A stretch of DNA of 64,000 bases from Oscillospiraceae bacterium (GCA_902791215.1 CADAUZ010000009.1:1-64000); one strand, 5' to 3'. Positions 51,768 through 61,378 are shown, counted from the first letter of the stretch. Notes: generated by a model not told the origin, from the sequence alone. Translations and numbers: made by a program.

Positions 51768-53168
51768 TCAGCTCAGCGTGATGCCGCCGAAGATGCTCAT
51801 GCCGAGGATCGTGATGATCGCAAACGGGGCAATGTAGCGGATGATGACGGCGTAGGTCTTCTTCACCCCAAAGCGCACGCCGTTCTGTTCGATCTCCGCG
51901 ATGGCGCTCTCGGGCTTCCAGACCCAGCCCGCAAAGAGGCAGCAGCCCAGGGCGCAGAAGGGGATCATGAGCCTGTCGGTCAGGTACTCCATCGCGTCGC
52001 AGAAGGCGGGGAAGCTGACGCCGCCCGCCGCGTCGATCCAGAAGCCCTTGAGCGGATAGGCCGCCTGGGAGCAGGTGTAGAGGCAGCCGATGAGGAACAT
52101 CACCGTGCACACGCCGACGGTGGTGGCCGTGCGCTTCCAGTTAAAATGCTCGGTCAGGAAGGCGACGATGCTCTCAATCAGGGAGATGCAGGAGGTCAGC
52201 GCCGCAAACAGCAGCAGCAGGTAAAACAGCACGCCGAAGAGCCTGCCGCCCGGCATCTGCTCGAAAACGCCCGCGAGCGACACGAACGCAAAGCCGCCGC
52301 CCTTGCCGACGTGGTCGGCGCCGAGGGTGGCAAACACCGCGGGCACGATGATAAAGCCCGCGAGGATCGCGACCAGGGTGTCCATCGTGCAGATGAGCAC
52401 CGTGTTTTTATGCAGGTTCTCCGTGCGGGGGAGGTAGGAGCCGTAGGTAATGAGGATCGCCATGCCGATGGAGAGGGAATAGAACGCCTGGCCCAGGGCG
52501 GAGAGCACGGTGGTGAAATTGACCTTGCTCCAGTCGAAGGAGAGCATGTACTTAAGGCCTTCCTCCGCGCCGGGCAGCGTCACCGCGCGCACCAGCAGAA
52601 TGACGAGGATCACGAACAGGGCGGGCATGCCGATCTTGTTGAACTTCTCGATGCCGCCCTCAACGCCGCGGATGATGACGACGGCGTTGCAGAGCATGAA
52701 GAGCGCCGCAAACAGGATCGCGACCCACGGAAAATGCGTCGTCTCGTCAGCAGCTAAACCGAGCGTCGCGTAGAAGTAGCCCAGGGGATCGCCGTAGACC
52801 TCGGGCGCTTCAACCGCGTAGCTGTATACATAGCGCAGCACCCAGCCGCCCACATGGGAGTAGTAGCAGGTGATGATGAACGCGCCCAGCACGCCGACCC
52901 AGCCGACCCAGCTCCAGCCCTTGCGGCCGAGCTTGTGGAAGCAGCCGACGACGTTTGCCTGGCTGGCGCGGCCCATGGAGAGCTCGGTGAGCATGAGCGG
53001 CACGCCGAAGAAAATGACCATGCACAGGTAGATCAGCACAAAGGTCCCGCCGCCGCCCTCATAGGCCCTGCCCGGAAACTTCCAGATGTTGCCGAGGCCG
53101 ATGGCGGAGCCTGCGGCCGCGAGGATGAACCCCAGCTTGCTGCCCCACTGTGCGCGTGAATTGTCCAT
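51768..53168 (-). CDS. Sodium:neurotransmitter symporter-family transporter
   Basis: This 466-residue SNF/NSS transporter probably takes up an amino acid with sodium. It has about eleven to twelve membrane segments. The first begins SKLGFILAAAGSAIGLGNIW, with the unwound sodium site and the conserved WKFP following. YTYSAVE-like and GMAILITYGSYLP segments fit helices 3 and 6 of the LeuT fold. I chose the ATG at 53168; upstream codons fall in a repeat. AAGGAG lies 11 bases before it. Confidence 0.9.
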   Translation of the reverse strand: MDNSRAQWGSKLGFILAAAGSAIGLGNIWKFPGRAYEGGGGTFVLIYLCMVIFFGVPLMLTELSMGRASQANVVGCFHKLGRKGWSWVGWVGVLGAFIITCYYSHVGGWVLRYVYSYAVEAPEVYGDPLGYFYATLGLAADETTHFPWVAILFAALFMLCNAVVIIRGVEGGIEKFNKIGMPALFVILVILLVRAVTLPGAEEGLKYMLSFDWSKVNFTTVLSALGQAFYSLSIGMAILITYGSYLPRTENLHKNTVLICTMDTLVAILAGFIIVPAVFATLGADHVGKGGGFAFVSLAGVFEQMPGGRLFGVLFYLLLLFAALTSCISLIESIVAFLTEHFNWKRTATTVGVCTVMFLIGCLYTCSQAAYPLKGFWIDAAGGVSFPAFCDAMEYLTDRLMIPFCALGCCLFAGWVWKPESAIAEIEQNGVRFGVKKTYAVIIRYIAPFAIITILGMSIFGGITLS

Positions 53169-53215
53169 AATACGATGTACTCCTTTGCAGAAAATGCAGA
53201 TTATTTTATATGCGT

Positions 53216-53408
53216 ATCGGCTTAACTCAGTAAGAACCGGCTTCCGGTCTGTCATTGCGAACCAGTGACCGATGTCACTGGTGTGGCAATCCGTACTCCC
53301 AGCGGCCAGTTAAGATTTCTGAGTGTTTCAATGCCTCCGGCGGGCGGATTGCCACGACCAGTTTGAGAACTGGTCTCGCAATGACGGGATTAGCTGAGTT
53401 AAGCCGAT
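53216..53408. repeat. Family B repeat with terminal inverted repeats
   Basis: Perfect 15-base ends ATCGGCTTAACTCAG (53216-53230) and CTGAGTTAAGCCGAT (53394-53408) enclose TCATTGCGAACCAG and CTGGTCTCGCAATGA blocks. The whole is a MITE-like element of 193 bases without an open frame. Confidence 0.8.
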
Positions 53409-53480
53409 ATCAACTTTATTTTATATATTATAGGAATGTAAAGGAACTGTCAAGGAAGAAAAAACGGACGGGCACATGGA

Positions 53481-53990
53481 TCAGTGCCCGTCCGCTGCGG
53501 TCTGTTTGTCCCGCCGCAGCGACACCAGCGCCGCGATCGCCGACACCGCGTCCACCGCGCAGGAGACGAAATCGAGAACAAAGGCGTCGTAAACGGCCCA
53601 GAGGAGAAGGTTTACGATGAGGTTCCACTTGATGGCCCGGGTGCGCTTTGCGTACAGACAGCCCACCGTATAGACCGCCGTGGTCACAATGGGCAGAAGC
53701 CCCACCGCGCCCCGGTTGTTGGCATAGAGCCCGAGGCCCGCCACCGCCGCCACAAACACGGCGCAAAGCCGCGGCGTGAAGCGCTCATACGCGATCAGCA
53801 GGTTTCGCAGCGCGCACAGGGCAAAGGTGGTCACGCCGCTTAAAGACGCAAAGAACACGTTGGCCGCGGCCATCACCGCGCACTGGGCCGCCTGGTAGAG
53901 ATAGATGCGCTTTCTATCCCGGCTCCACGCGCTTAAAAACGTGAAGCAGGCCGCGGCAAAGGCCAGAACGTTTCCAATCAGTACCGACAC
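53481..53990 (-). CDS. YgjV-like inner membrane protein
   Basis: This 169-residue protein has about five to six membrane helices. The N terminus LAFAAACFTFLSAWSRDRKR and the middle ALCALRNLLIAYE are typical of the YgjV (Imp-YgjV) family of unknown function. It starts with GTG, which overlaps the stop of the Na/Pi gene by one base (TAGTG), so translation is coupled. Confidence 0.75.
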   Translation of the reverse strand: MSVLIGNVLAFAAACFTFLSAWSRDRKRIYLYQAAQCAVMAAANVFFASLSGVTTFALCALRNLLIAYERFTPRLCAVFVAAVAGLGLYANNRGAVGLLPIVTTAVYTVGCLYAKRTRAIKWNLIVNLLLWAVYDAFVLDFVSCAVDAVSAIAALVSLRRDKQTAADGH

Positions 53991-55747
53991 TAAATTTTGT
54001 ATTTTTCCGCGTACTGGTTGTAGAGCGTGTCGAAGTTGTGGGAGCGCAGCTCCTTGAGGTTGATGACGTAGTCGTGGGTCTCAAACTCGTCCTTCTGCAG
54101 CTCGATCATCGCCACCGCGATGTTGGAGCAGTGGTCCGCCACACGCTCGAAGTTTGTCAGCAGATCGTTGAACACAAAGCCGATCTGCAGCGAACATGTG
54201 CCCGCCTGCAGGCGCTCGATGTGCCGCATCTTCAGCTCGTCGCACAGCACGTCCACGTGTTCCTCCAGCGGCTCGACCTTGTAGGCCTTGCTGATATCGT
54301 CCTCCAGGAAGGCCGCGAAGGAGAGATCCAGGATCTCGTTGACGGCCCCGGTGAGCACGGCCATCTCATGGTCGCCGCTTTCGGAGAAGGTGATCTTCTT
54401 TTCAAACTTCTCCTGCGCCACCTGGCGGATGTTCATGGCGTGGTCGCTGATACGCTCAAAATCGCTGAGCGTGTGCAGGTACTCGGTCACGCGCTCGTTT
54501 TCCTCGGGGCTGAGTTCCGAGCCGTTGAGCTTCATGAGGTAGGTGCCGATCTTGTCCTCGTAGCGGTCCACCAGATCCTCGTCCTGCTCCACCTTGGCGG
54601 CGAGGGCGTCGTTGTAATCGTACAGGAGCATCATCGCGTCGGCCATGTTCTCTCGTGCCTTGCGGGCCATGGAGTTGATGGTCATGCGGCTCTGCTCCAC
54701 GGCGAGGGCCGGGTGCCTGAGAAAGCGCTCGTCGAGGCGGTCAAAGTCGGCGTTGGCCTCGCGCTCCCGGGGGCTCTCCTTGATGAGGGCATTGAGAAGC
54801 TTTTCGATCGAACCCATGAAGGGCATCAGCACGACGGCGCAGATCACGCGGAAGATGGTGTTGACGGCGGCGATGCTCACCGGGGTCATGACCATGCTCT
54901 TGAGCGCAAAGCCGAAGATGGCGTCGGAGATGTACCAGACGGCGGCGCAGAAAATGGCGCCCAGGGTCTGCATCACCAGATACGACCAGGCGGTGCGGCG
55001 GCCCGGGGTGCGCGCGCCGAGGGCCGAGAGCAGTACCGGCACCGCAGCGCCGATGCTGATGCCGAGGATGAGGGGGAAGGCTTCGACGAAGCGGATGGCC
55101 CCGGTCACGGACAGAGCCTGCAGAATACCGACGGCGGCGGAGGCGCTCTGCAGCACGGCGGTGAAGGCCGCGCCCACGAGGATGCCTAAAAGGGGATTGG
55201 AGAAGGCGGTCATGAAGCGGATGAAGGCGGGACTGTCCTTGAGGGGGGCCACCGCGCCGCTCATGGCCTGCATGCCGAACATCAAAACCGCAAAGCCCAG
55301 CAGGATGTCGCCCACATGGCGGCGGCCCTGCTTTTTGGAGAACATGCGCAGGATGATGCCGATGACCGCCACGATGGCGCTGATGGAGGAGGTGGACAGC
55401 AGCGACACGAGCCCGCCGCTGCCCTGCACATAGGAAAGGCAGATAATCCAGCCGGTGATGCTGGTGCCGACGATGGCGCCCATAATGACACTCATGGCCT
55501 GGCGCACCTTCATCATGCCGGAGTTGACAAAGCCGACCACCATGACGGAGGTGGCAGAGGAGGACTGGATGATCGCGGTGACGCCCGCGCCGAGCAGCAG
55601 CCCGCGCAGGGGTGTACTGGAGAGCTTATACAGCAGCAGCTCGAGTTTGCTGCCCGCGACCTTCTTGAGTCCCTCGCCCATCAGCGACATGCCGAACAGA
55701 AACAGCGCGACCCCGCCGAAGAGCGTGATAACGTTTGATATACCCAT
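53990..55747 (-). CDS. Na/Pi cotransporter family protein with PhoU domain
   Basis: This 585-residue protein has two inverted repeats of a Na/Pi cotransporter domain (about 1-340), each with the QSSSAT-type motif (IIQSSSATSVM near 60; LQSASAAVGIL near 200). A cytoplasmic PhoU-like helical domain follows (about 345-570). It probably moves phosphate with sodium, and the PhoU part may sense or limit transport. GGGAG precedes the ATG, and a promoter lies about 45 bases upstream. Confidence 0.9.
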   Translation of the reverse strand: MGISNVITLFGGVALFLFGMSLMGEGLKKVAGSKLELLLYKLSSTPLRGLLLGAGVTAIIQSSSATSVMVVGFVNSGMMKVRQAMSVIMGAIVGTSITGWIICLSYVQGSGGLVSLLSTSSISAIVAVIGIILRMFSKKQGRRHVGDILLGFAVLMFGMQAMSGAVAPLKDSPAFIRFMTAFSNPLLGILVGAAFTAVLQSASAAVGILQALSVTGAIRFVEAFPLILGISIGAAVPVLLSALGARTPGRRTAWSYLVMQTLGAIFCAAVWYISDAIFGFALKSMVMTPVSIAAVNTIFRVICAVVLMPFMGSIEKLLNALIKESPREREANADFDRLDERFLRHPALAVEQSRMTINSMARKARENMADAMMLLYDYNDALAAKVEQDEDLVDRYEDKIGTYLMKLNGSELSPEENERVTEYLHTLSDFERISDHAMNIRQVAQEKFEKKITFSESGDHEMAVLTGAVNEILDLSFAAFLEDDISKAYKVEPLEEHVDVLCDELKMRHIERLQAGTCSLQIGFVFNDLLTNFERVADHCSNIAVAMIELQKDEFETHDYVINLKELRSHNFDTLYNQYAEKYKI

Positions 55748-55786
55748 AGATTTCTCCCAATGTTGCTTTAATAAATATACAACTAT

Positions 55787-55816
55787 ATTTTATCATGTCC
55801 CGGGAAATACGGTCAA
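55787..55816 (-). promoter_or_regulatory. Promoter of the Na/Pi gene
   Basis: On the minus strand, TTGACC, 18 bases, TAAAAT. Confidence 0.6.
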
Positions 55817-55830
55817 TGCGCATTTCCCCG

Positions 55831-55860
55831 AAAAATACCCTCCCCGGGGAGCGGGAAGGG
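55831..55860 (-). terminator. Terminator of the TatD gene
   Basis: On the minus strand, CCCTTCCC pairs with GGGGAGGG and TATTTTT follows, ten bases after the stop codon. Confidence 0.65.
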
Positions 55861-55869
55861 CATACATTT

Positions 55870-56628
55870 TTATATATTGAACAAGCGGCGGCCGTTTTCC
55901 ATGGCTTTCTGTGCGACTTCTTCACAGGATAGACCCCGGACCTCGGCGATCTTTTCGACCACGTAGGGGAGGTTTCGCGAGTCGTTGCGCTTTCCCCGGC
56001 GGGGCACCGGGCTCAGGTACGGGCTGTCGGTCTCGATAAGCAGGCGGTCGAGGGGGCAGATCTCCAGAACCTCGATGGCTTTGCGGGCGTTTTTGTAGGT
56101 GATGGGCCCGTCAAAGCCCAGATACCAGCCGCGCTTCAATAACTCCTGCGCCATCTCCTTAGAGCCGGAATAGCAGTGGAACACGCCCCGGATGTCGCCA
56201 TAGCGCCGCACGATGTCCAGACAGTCCCCGTGCGCCTCGCGGTCGTGGATAATGACGGGCTTATCGTTGCGCAGTGCAAGCTCGAGCTGCGCGACAAACA
56301 GCGCCTTCTGCTCTTCTTTATGCGTGTCGTCCCAGTAATAGTCCAGGCCGATCTCTCCGACGGCGACGCATTTGTCGTGTTTACACAACGCCTCGATCTT
56401 CGCAAGGTCGCCTTCATGCATTCCTTGCAGCTCCTCCGGATGGATACCGACGGCGGCGTAGACATGGGGGTATTGTTCCGCCAGCGCGACGGCCTTCTCG
56501 CTGCTCATTACATCGCAGCCGGGGTCTACGACCAGCGTTACCCCTTCCTCCGGCAGGGCGGACAGCAGCGCGTCCCGGTCGGGATCGAAGGCCTCGTCGT
56601 CATAGTGGGCATGGGTATCGAAATACAT
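55870..56628 (-). CDS. TatD-family metal-dependent deoxyribonuclease
   Basis: This 252-residue TIM-barrel hydrolase starts at 56628, where GGAGG lies seven bases upstream. Metal ligands are in FDTHAHYDD at the N terminus, a glutamate in GEIGLDYYWD near 90, histidines in PVIIHDREAH near 126 and GVFHCYSG near 150, and an aspartate in IETDSPYLSPVP near 200. TatD enzymes act as 3'-5' DNA exonucleases and in DNA repair. It stands alone. Confidence 0.92.
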   Translation of the reverse strand: MYFDTHAHYDDEAFDPDRDALLSALPEEGVTLVVDPGCDVMSSEKAVALAEQYPHVYAAVGIHPEELQGMHEGDLAKIEALCKHDKCVAVGEIGLDYYWDDTHKEEQKALFVAQLELALRNDKPVIIHDREAHGDCLDIVRRYGDIRGVFHCYSGSKEMAQELLKRGWYLGFDGPITYKNARKAIEVLEICPLDRLLIETDSPYLSPVPRRGKRNDSRNLPYVVEKIAEVRGLSCEEVAQKAMENGRRLFNI

Positions 56629-56690
56629 GGCGTTCCCTCCTTTATCGCGCACATTTTACAATGAGTCCGGCACTTTTGCAAGCATTTTGC

Positions 56691-56719
56691 TTGACGGCGC
56701 GGGCGGGAGCGTGTAGAAT
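56691..56719 (+). promoter_or_regulatory. Promoter of the phosphodiester glycosidase gene
   Basis: TTGACG, 17 bases, TAGAAT, 34 bases before the start codon. Confidence 0.65.
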
Positions 56720-56753
56720 AAAGTGCTAAACAAATTCTTAACAGGAGGCCGTT

Positions 56754-58274
56754 ATGGCGGTCAGAAAGAAAAAACGCATTTCCGTCTTTGCGATCCTGCT
56801 TTTGCTGGTGCTGATCCTGGTTGCGCTGGCGCTTGCGATCCTCCGCCCGAAGGGGGACCCCGCGCGGGCCCTGCAGGCCGCGCTGGACGCCGCCCGCCCG
56901 GCGCGGGACATGACGCTCACCGGCATCGACGCCGAGATCGCGGACGCTTACGACCGCTGCCTGCGCGTGGAGGCCGACGGGCCTTTCACCCAGAGCTTCC
57001 GCACCGCCTCCGGCACGGTTGCGCGCACGGAGCTGGACGTTGCCCGGCTCACGGCGGGGCTTTCGGAGGAACTCCAGACCGCCCTGGCGGAAAAGGTCGC
57101 GGCGGCAAAACGCAGCTCGGACCTCTACACCGCCGACGGCGCGGTGCTGCCGGAGCTCTACGACGAGCTCTACAACGCCGCCATGCGCGCGCGTCTTGCC
57201 TGCGCGGAGGACTGCTGCCGCACAGAGCGTCTGCCTGTGACGCTGCAGTATGGAAAGGGCGGGTGGAAGACGGATGTCTCCGCTCTCATGCCGCAGACCG
57301 TCCTTCCGAGCCGCCCCGGCTACACGGAGGCCGCGGCTGCCCTTACGGTGATCCCGGTCCACTACAGCCTCGGCCCTCACGAGCCGAGCCCGCTACCGAA
57401 TCCCGCCTGCTTCGGCCAGAGCGAGGATCCGCAGGAGGTCATGCAGATGCTCGCCACCTCCACCGCCCAGCGGCTCATTAACGGGCAGAAGCTGGACTTT
57501 GACCCCGAGCGCGACATGCTGGGCCGCCCGATCCGCTGGTATCTGGACGAGACGCTTCTCGCCGTCGTGTGGCAGCAGGACGAGCACGGGGCCATCGGCA
57601 CCTTCGCCGAGGTCTTCATCGCCGACGAAAGCCAATTAAGGCGTAAGCTTGCCGACGACGAGTTCGGCAGCTACCAGCTCTACACCGCAAGCGAGATGGC
57701 CGCGCAGACGAACGCCGTCGTGGCGGGCAGCGGGGACTATTACAACAACGGCCGCGGGGATGTGGGCCTGTTCGTCTACGACGGACAGCTCATGCGCTGC
57801 GGGCTTCACAGCGGGCAGAGCTGTCTCTTTGACGGCAACGGCGACATGCTCTTCACCTACGAGGATACCTTCCCCGACGAGGAGAGCGCCCAGCGCTTCA
57901 TTGACGAAAACCACGTCCGCTTCTCCCTCAACTGGGGCCCGGTGCTTATCGACCACGGCGAGGACGTGACGCCCTATGACTACCCCTTCGGCGAGGTGCG
58001 CGACACCTACGCCCGCTGCGCCGTCGGCCAGCTCGGCACAAGGCACTATCTCATGATGACCATCAACAGCGAGTCCCCCGACCACAATGTCTATGTGACG
58101 GTGCGGCAGGCGGCGGACTCCATGATCGCCCACAACTGCTATAACGCCTACACCCTCGACGGCGGCCAGACCGCCAGCATCCTCATCGGCGGCGAGCTTA
58201 TAAACCCCGTCCAGTTCGGCGAGGAACGCCCGGTCAGCGACATTTACTATTTTGCCACGGCCGTGCCGAATTAA
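56754..58274 (+). CDS. Membrane-anchored phosphodiester glycosidase (NAGPA-like)
   Basis: This 506-residue protein has one N-terminal membrane helix (about 9-29), an Ala-rich helical region (30-170) and a C-terminal NAGPA-type domain (about 300-500). The domain includes the stretches VVAGSGDYYNNGRG, DNGDMLF-like DGNGDMLFTYED, FSLNWGPVLIDHGE and ARCAVGQLG. Relatives cleave GlcNAc 1-phosphodiesters or act on exopolysaccharide or teichoic structures. It precedes an O-antigen-ligase-like gene, so both may serve surface glycan metabolism. AGGAGG precedes the ATG. Confidence 0.75.
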   Translation: MAVRKKKRISVFAILLLLVLILVALALAILRPKGDPARALQAALDAARPARDMTLTGIDAEIADAYDRCLRVEADGPFTQSFRTASGTVARTELDVARLTAGLSEELQTALAEKVAAAKRSSDLYTADGAVLPELYDELYNAAMRARLACAEDCCRTERLPVTLQYGKGGWKTDVSALMPQTVLPSRPGYTEAAAALTVIPVHYSLGPHEPSPLPNPACFGQSEDPQEVMQMLATSTAQRLINGQKLDFDPERDMLGRPIRWYLDETLLAVVWQQDEHGAIGTFAEVFIADESQLRRKLADDEFGSYQLYTASEMAAQTNAVVAGSGDYYNNGRGDVGLFVYDGQLMRCGLHSGQSCLFDGNGDMLFTYEDTFPDEESAQRFIDENHVRFSLNWGPVLIDHGEDVTPYDYPFGEVRDTYARCAVGQLGTRHYLMMTINSESPDHNVYVTVRQAADSMIAHNCYNAYTLDGGQTASILIGGELINPVQFGEERPVSDIYYFATAVPN

Positions 58275-58277
58275 TTG

Positions 58278-58520
58278 CTTGGCTCCCCCTCTGGGGGAGC
58301 TGTCACAGCGCGTCTCACGCAAGCGCTGTGACTGAGAGGGTCGGCTCCCCCTCTGGGGGAGCTGTCACCAGTGCCGCAGCACTGGTGACTGAGAGGGTTG
58401 CCGGTCTGCACAAGCCCCTCTCCGCCCCAGTGTGCGCAGAAGGTGAATTGCCCCGAAGGGGCAAGAGAAGCCGGCCTGGGCCGCTGGGGCACCTTCCCCT
58501 CAAGGGGAAGGCAAGGAGAT
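58278..58520. repeat. Two family A units plus a family C unit
   Basis: GGCTCCCCCTCTGGGGGAGC occurs twice (58280, 58341), each followed by a small unique stem (ACAGCG with CGCTGT; ACCAGTGC with GCACTGGT) and GACTGAGAGGG. A family C core and CCTTCCCCTCAAGGGGAAGG follow. Confidence 0.8.
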
Positions 58521-58554
58521 TGTACAACTATCGAAAACTATCGGAGAAAAAAAC

Positions 58555-59994
58555 ATGCAAGTTTTGAAACACAACTGGAGCGACAAAACCTGGCGGCGCT
58601 TTCTGGCCGTCGGGGCGGGAGCGATGCTGCTGTTTTACATGCTCATTCCCATCGCACCCATACGCTTTCACGATCTATACCTTTCCTACGGCAAGACCGC
58701 CATCATCGCCCTGGCCGCGATCTACTTCTTCCGCGCCCGGCTCGACGGCGTGCTCGAGGTCAAGCTCGTGATCTGGTACGCGATTTGGGTCTTTATCACG
58801 CGCATCCTCAATACCGACTACTATCTCCAAAACGAGCTGGACCTTGTCATCAGCCGCGTGCTATGCTGCGTGGTGCTGCCGGTGGGCCTGCTGCTGGAGG
58901 AGAGGGAGCGGCGCGTGATGCTCGACGTGGTGATCGCGCTTGTGGGCGCGTTCTACTTTGTCACCGCGCTCGTGAGCCTCTATGCCTGCATCTTCGGCGT
59001 CTACTTCTATGTGGGGCCGGAGCAGGTGGTGTTCGGCCTCGACAACAACGCCTATGCCAACAGCTATGTGCGCATCGTCGCCTGGGAGACCACGCGCAAC
59101 ATCTCCGCCGTGTGGTTCTACCTTGCGGGCTGCATGATGGTCTACGAGTTCTTCAACTGCAAAAACAAGCTCTGGCGCATCCCGATCTGTCTGGCCCTGT
59201 TCGTGTTCCATCTCGCGGTGGCCTTCACCATGACGAGAAGCGTGATGCTGGCAGCGTCGGTCAATGCCGCCATGCTTGCGATCCTCCTCGGCATGGAGCA
59301 TATCCGCACCGAAAACAAGGCCCTCAAGATCGGCCTCATCGTAGTGCTGGCCGCCCTGTCCCTCGCTCTGTGCTTCAAGAGCTACGACTGGCTGCGCGCC
59401 GGGACGGCGAAGCTCTATAACGCCATGGACGTACAGATCGAGCGCACCTCCGACCAGTTTCTGACCCCCGAAGCGCAGAGCGGCGACGGCGTCAACTTCA
59501 GCGACAGCCGCGACCTCAAGGAGAGCGCCTCCACCGGCTCCATGCGCTTCGGCGTGTGGTACGCCGCCATCCCCGCCATTCGCGACGAACCCATGCGCCT
59601 TCTCATCGGCAAGTACAGCTCCAAGGTCATGGACGGGCCGCACCGCTACCAGATCAGCGCTGAAAACGGCTCCTTCTGGCACATGCACAACTATCTTCTC
59701 CAGGTGCTGATGCTGACGGGCCTTGTCGGCTTCCTGCTGGTGCTTGCGTTCAGCGTGCTGCTGGTTGTGCGCATGGTGCGCCTCTTCTTCACGCAAAACC
59801 ACGCCGCCACCACGGCGATCAAATCCCTGACCTTCCCGGTCAGCGGAATCCTGCTCTACGGGATGCTCGAGACGGTGATCTTCACAAACTCCGCCGACGA
59901 GCGCGCCGTCACCGATTTCCGCGAGCTCTGCTTCTTCCTGCTTGCGGGCGTCGTGCTTGCGTACGCCTACGAGCTGGGAGACGGAAAAAAGTGA
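58555..59994 (+). CDS. O-antigen ligase/polymerase-like membrane protein
   Basis: This 479-residue protein has ten to twelve membrane helices. A large outer loop (about 270-375) ends in HMHNYLLQVLMLTGLVG, the H-N-x-L motif typical of Wzy/WaaL-type glycan ligases. Arg residues that could bind a lipid diphosphate are present (TMTRSVMLAAS near 225). It probably joins or polymerises surface glycans. GGAG precedes the ATG. The gap to the preceding gene is filled by repeats. Confidence 0.75.
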   Translation: MQVLKHNWSDKTWRRFLAVGAGAMLLFYMLIPIAPIRFHDLYLSYGKTAIIALAAIYFFRARLDGVLEVKLVIWYAIWVFITRILNTDYYLQNELDLVISRVLCCVVLPVGLLLEERERRVMLDVVIALVGAFYFVTALVSLYACIFGVYFYVGPEQVVFGLDNNAYANSYVRIVAWETTRNISAVWFYLAGCMMVYEFFNCKNKLWRIPICLALFVFHLAVAFTMTRSVMLAASVNAAMLAILLGMEHIRTENKALKIGLIVVLAALSLALCFKSYDWLRAGTAKLYNAMDVQIERTSDQFLTPEAQSGDGVNFSDSRDLKESASTGSMRFGVWYAAIPAIRDEPMRLLIGKYSSKVMDGPHRYQISAENGSFWHMHNYLLQVLMLTGLVGFLLVLAFSVLLVVRMVRLFFTQNHAATTAIKSLTFPVSGILLYGMLETVIFTNSADERAVTDFRELCFFLLAGVVLAYAYELGDGKK

Positions 59995-60067
59995 AAAACT
60001 CTCCCTTGCGTTCACTGTGAACTCATGTTATGATAAAAAAGATGTTTGAATCAGGAGTGATCTAAAA

Positions 60068-60916
60068 ATGTCCAAACCCGTCGTCATTACCGCCGACAGC
60101 ACCTGCGATCTCAGTGAGGAGCTCAAGGCACGCTACGGTATCCGCGTGATCCCCCTCACCATCCAGCTGGGGGAGGACAGCTATCTTGACGGCGTGAATT
60201 TCAGCGCGGACGATATCTATGACCGCTACCGCGCGGACGGGACCCTGCCCAAGACGGCGGCGCCCGGCATCCAGCAGTTTACGGATTTCTTCACCGAAAT
60301 ATTGAATACCGGGGCCGAGATCGTCCACCTGGACATCAGCTCCGAGCTCTCCGGCTCCTTCAACAACGCCTGCATCGCGGCCTCCGAGCTCTCGGGCGTC
60401 TATACCGTGGACAGCCGTTCGCTCTGTACCGGGGTGGGCCTGCTCGCCATCGAAGGGGCCGAGTGCGCCGCGCGCGGCATGTGCGCCTCCGATATCGCCC
60501 AACACCTCGGGGACCTCGTCGACAAGGTGGACACCAGCTTCGTGCTCGATACCCTGGAGTTCATGTGGAAGGGCGGACGCTGCTCAGGCGTGACCGCGCT
60601 GGGCGCAAACCTTCTGCATCTCAAGCCCGCGCTCGAGATGCGCGACGGCAGGCTCAGCGTGTACAAAAAGTACCGCGGCAATATCCGGTCCGTCTACCGC
60701 CAGTACGTCAAGGAGCGCCTGGCCTCGGCGGATGTGCGGCCCAACCACGTCTTTGTCACAAATTCGGGCGAGGTGCCGCAGGAGATCATCGAGGAGTTAA
60801 ACGACATGGTGTGCGCCGCCGTCCCGGGCGCGGAGGTACATAACAGCAGGGCCGGCTGCACCGTGACCTCCCACTGCGGCCCGAAGACCCTGGGCGTGCT
60901 GTTTTTGAGAAAGTAA
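60068..60916 (+). CDS. DegV-family fatty-acid-binding protein
   Basis: This 282-residue two-domain protein binds a fatty acid in relatives such as FakB, which present it to a FakA kinase. Family motifs are ITADSTCDLS at the N terminus, LPKTAAPGIQQF near 61, the lipid head-group region LDISSELSGSFNNA near 87, and the C-terminal CGPKTLGVLFLRK. No fakA is in the window. AGGAG precedes the ATG, and an uncharacterised small gene follows 11 bases later. Confidence 0.92.
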   Translation: MSKPVVITADSTCDLSEELKARYGIRVIPLTIQLGEDSYLDGVNFSADDIYDRYRADGTLPKTAAPGIQQFTDFFTEILNTGAEIVHLDISSELSGSFNNACIAASELSGVYTVDSRSLCTGVGLLAIEGAECAARGMCASDIAQHLGDLVDKVDTSFVLDTLEFMWKGGRCSGVTALGANLLHLKPALEMRDGRLSVYKKYRGNIRSVYRQYVKERLASADVRPNHVFVTNSGEVPQEIIEELNDMVCAAVPGAEVHNSRAGCTVTSHCGPKTLGVLFLRK

Positions 60917-60927
60917 GGAGTTATAGA

Positions 60928-61254
60928 ATGATCGATCCGAAGGATGTGGATAAAGTCTCCGAGGAGGACTGGGAGCAGTTCAAGAAGGACGCGGCGAAAG
61001 ACGAGCTCTACTACAACGGCCCCGGCGACCTGCTGGACACCCCGGAGGGGCGGGCGAAGTTCTGCCGCCTCAACAAGACCAGCGTCTACCGCAAGCCAGA
61101 CCCCAGCTACCCCGGCTACAAGATCTGGGTTTTCAACAACCAGGGCGAAGGCATGGTGGTCAAAAAGCGCAGCCACGTAGACCCCGCCCTCATGGAGGAC
61201 ATCGAATACGACGCCTCGGGCAAGGAGATCAGCCGCTCCTACGAGCCGGCCTGA
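60928..61254 (+). CDS. Uncharacterised 108-residue protein
   Basis: I do not recognise a family. The protein is soluble and acidic, with many Asp/Glu/Lys residues, no membrane helix or signal peptide, and a conserved-looking middle YPGYKIWVFNNQGEGMVVKK. AAGGAG lies nine bases before the ATG, only 11 bases after degV, so the two are cotranscribed. A small protein linked to DegV function is possible, which is inference. Confidence 0.7.
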   Translation: MIDPKDVDKVSEEDWEQFKKDAAKDELYYNGPGDLLDTPEGRAKFCRLNKTSVYRKPDPSYPGYKIWVFNNQGEGMVVKKRSHVDPALMEDIEYDASGKEISRSYEPA

Positions 61255-61260
61255 GATTCC

Positions 61261-61378
61261 TCTTGCCTCCCCCAGCCGCTTGCGGCGTCCGGGGGAGGTG
61301 TCGCGAAGCGACGGAGAGGGCCCTCTCAGTCATCGCCATGAATGGCGCTGACAGCTCCCCCATAGGGGGAGCCAAGTA
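61261..61378. repeat. Family A palindromic repeat
   Basis: TTGCCTCCCCC, CGGGGGAGGTGTC, CGGAGAGGGCCCTCTCAGTCA and GACAGCTCCCCC with GGGGGAGCCAAG. It is the inverted orientation of the copy at 43938-44088. Confidence 0.8.
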
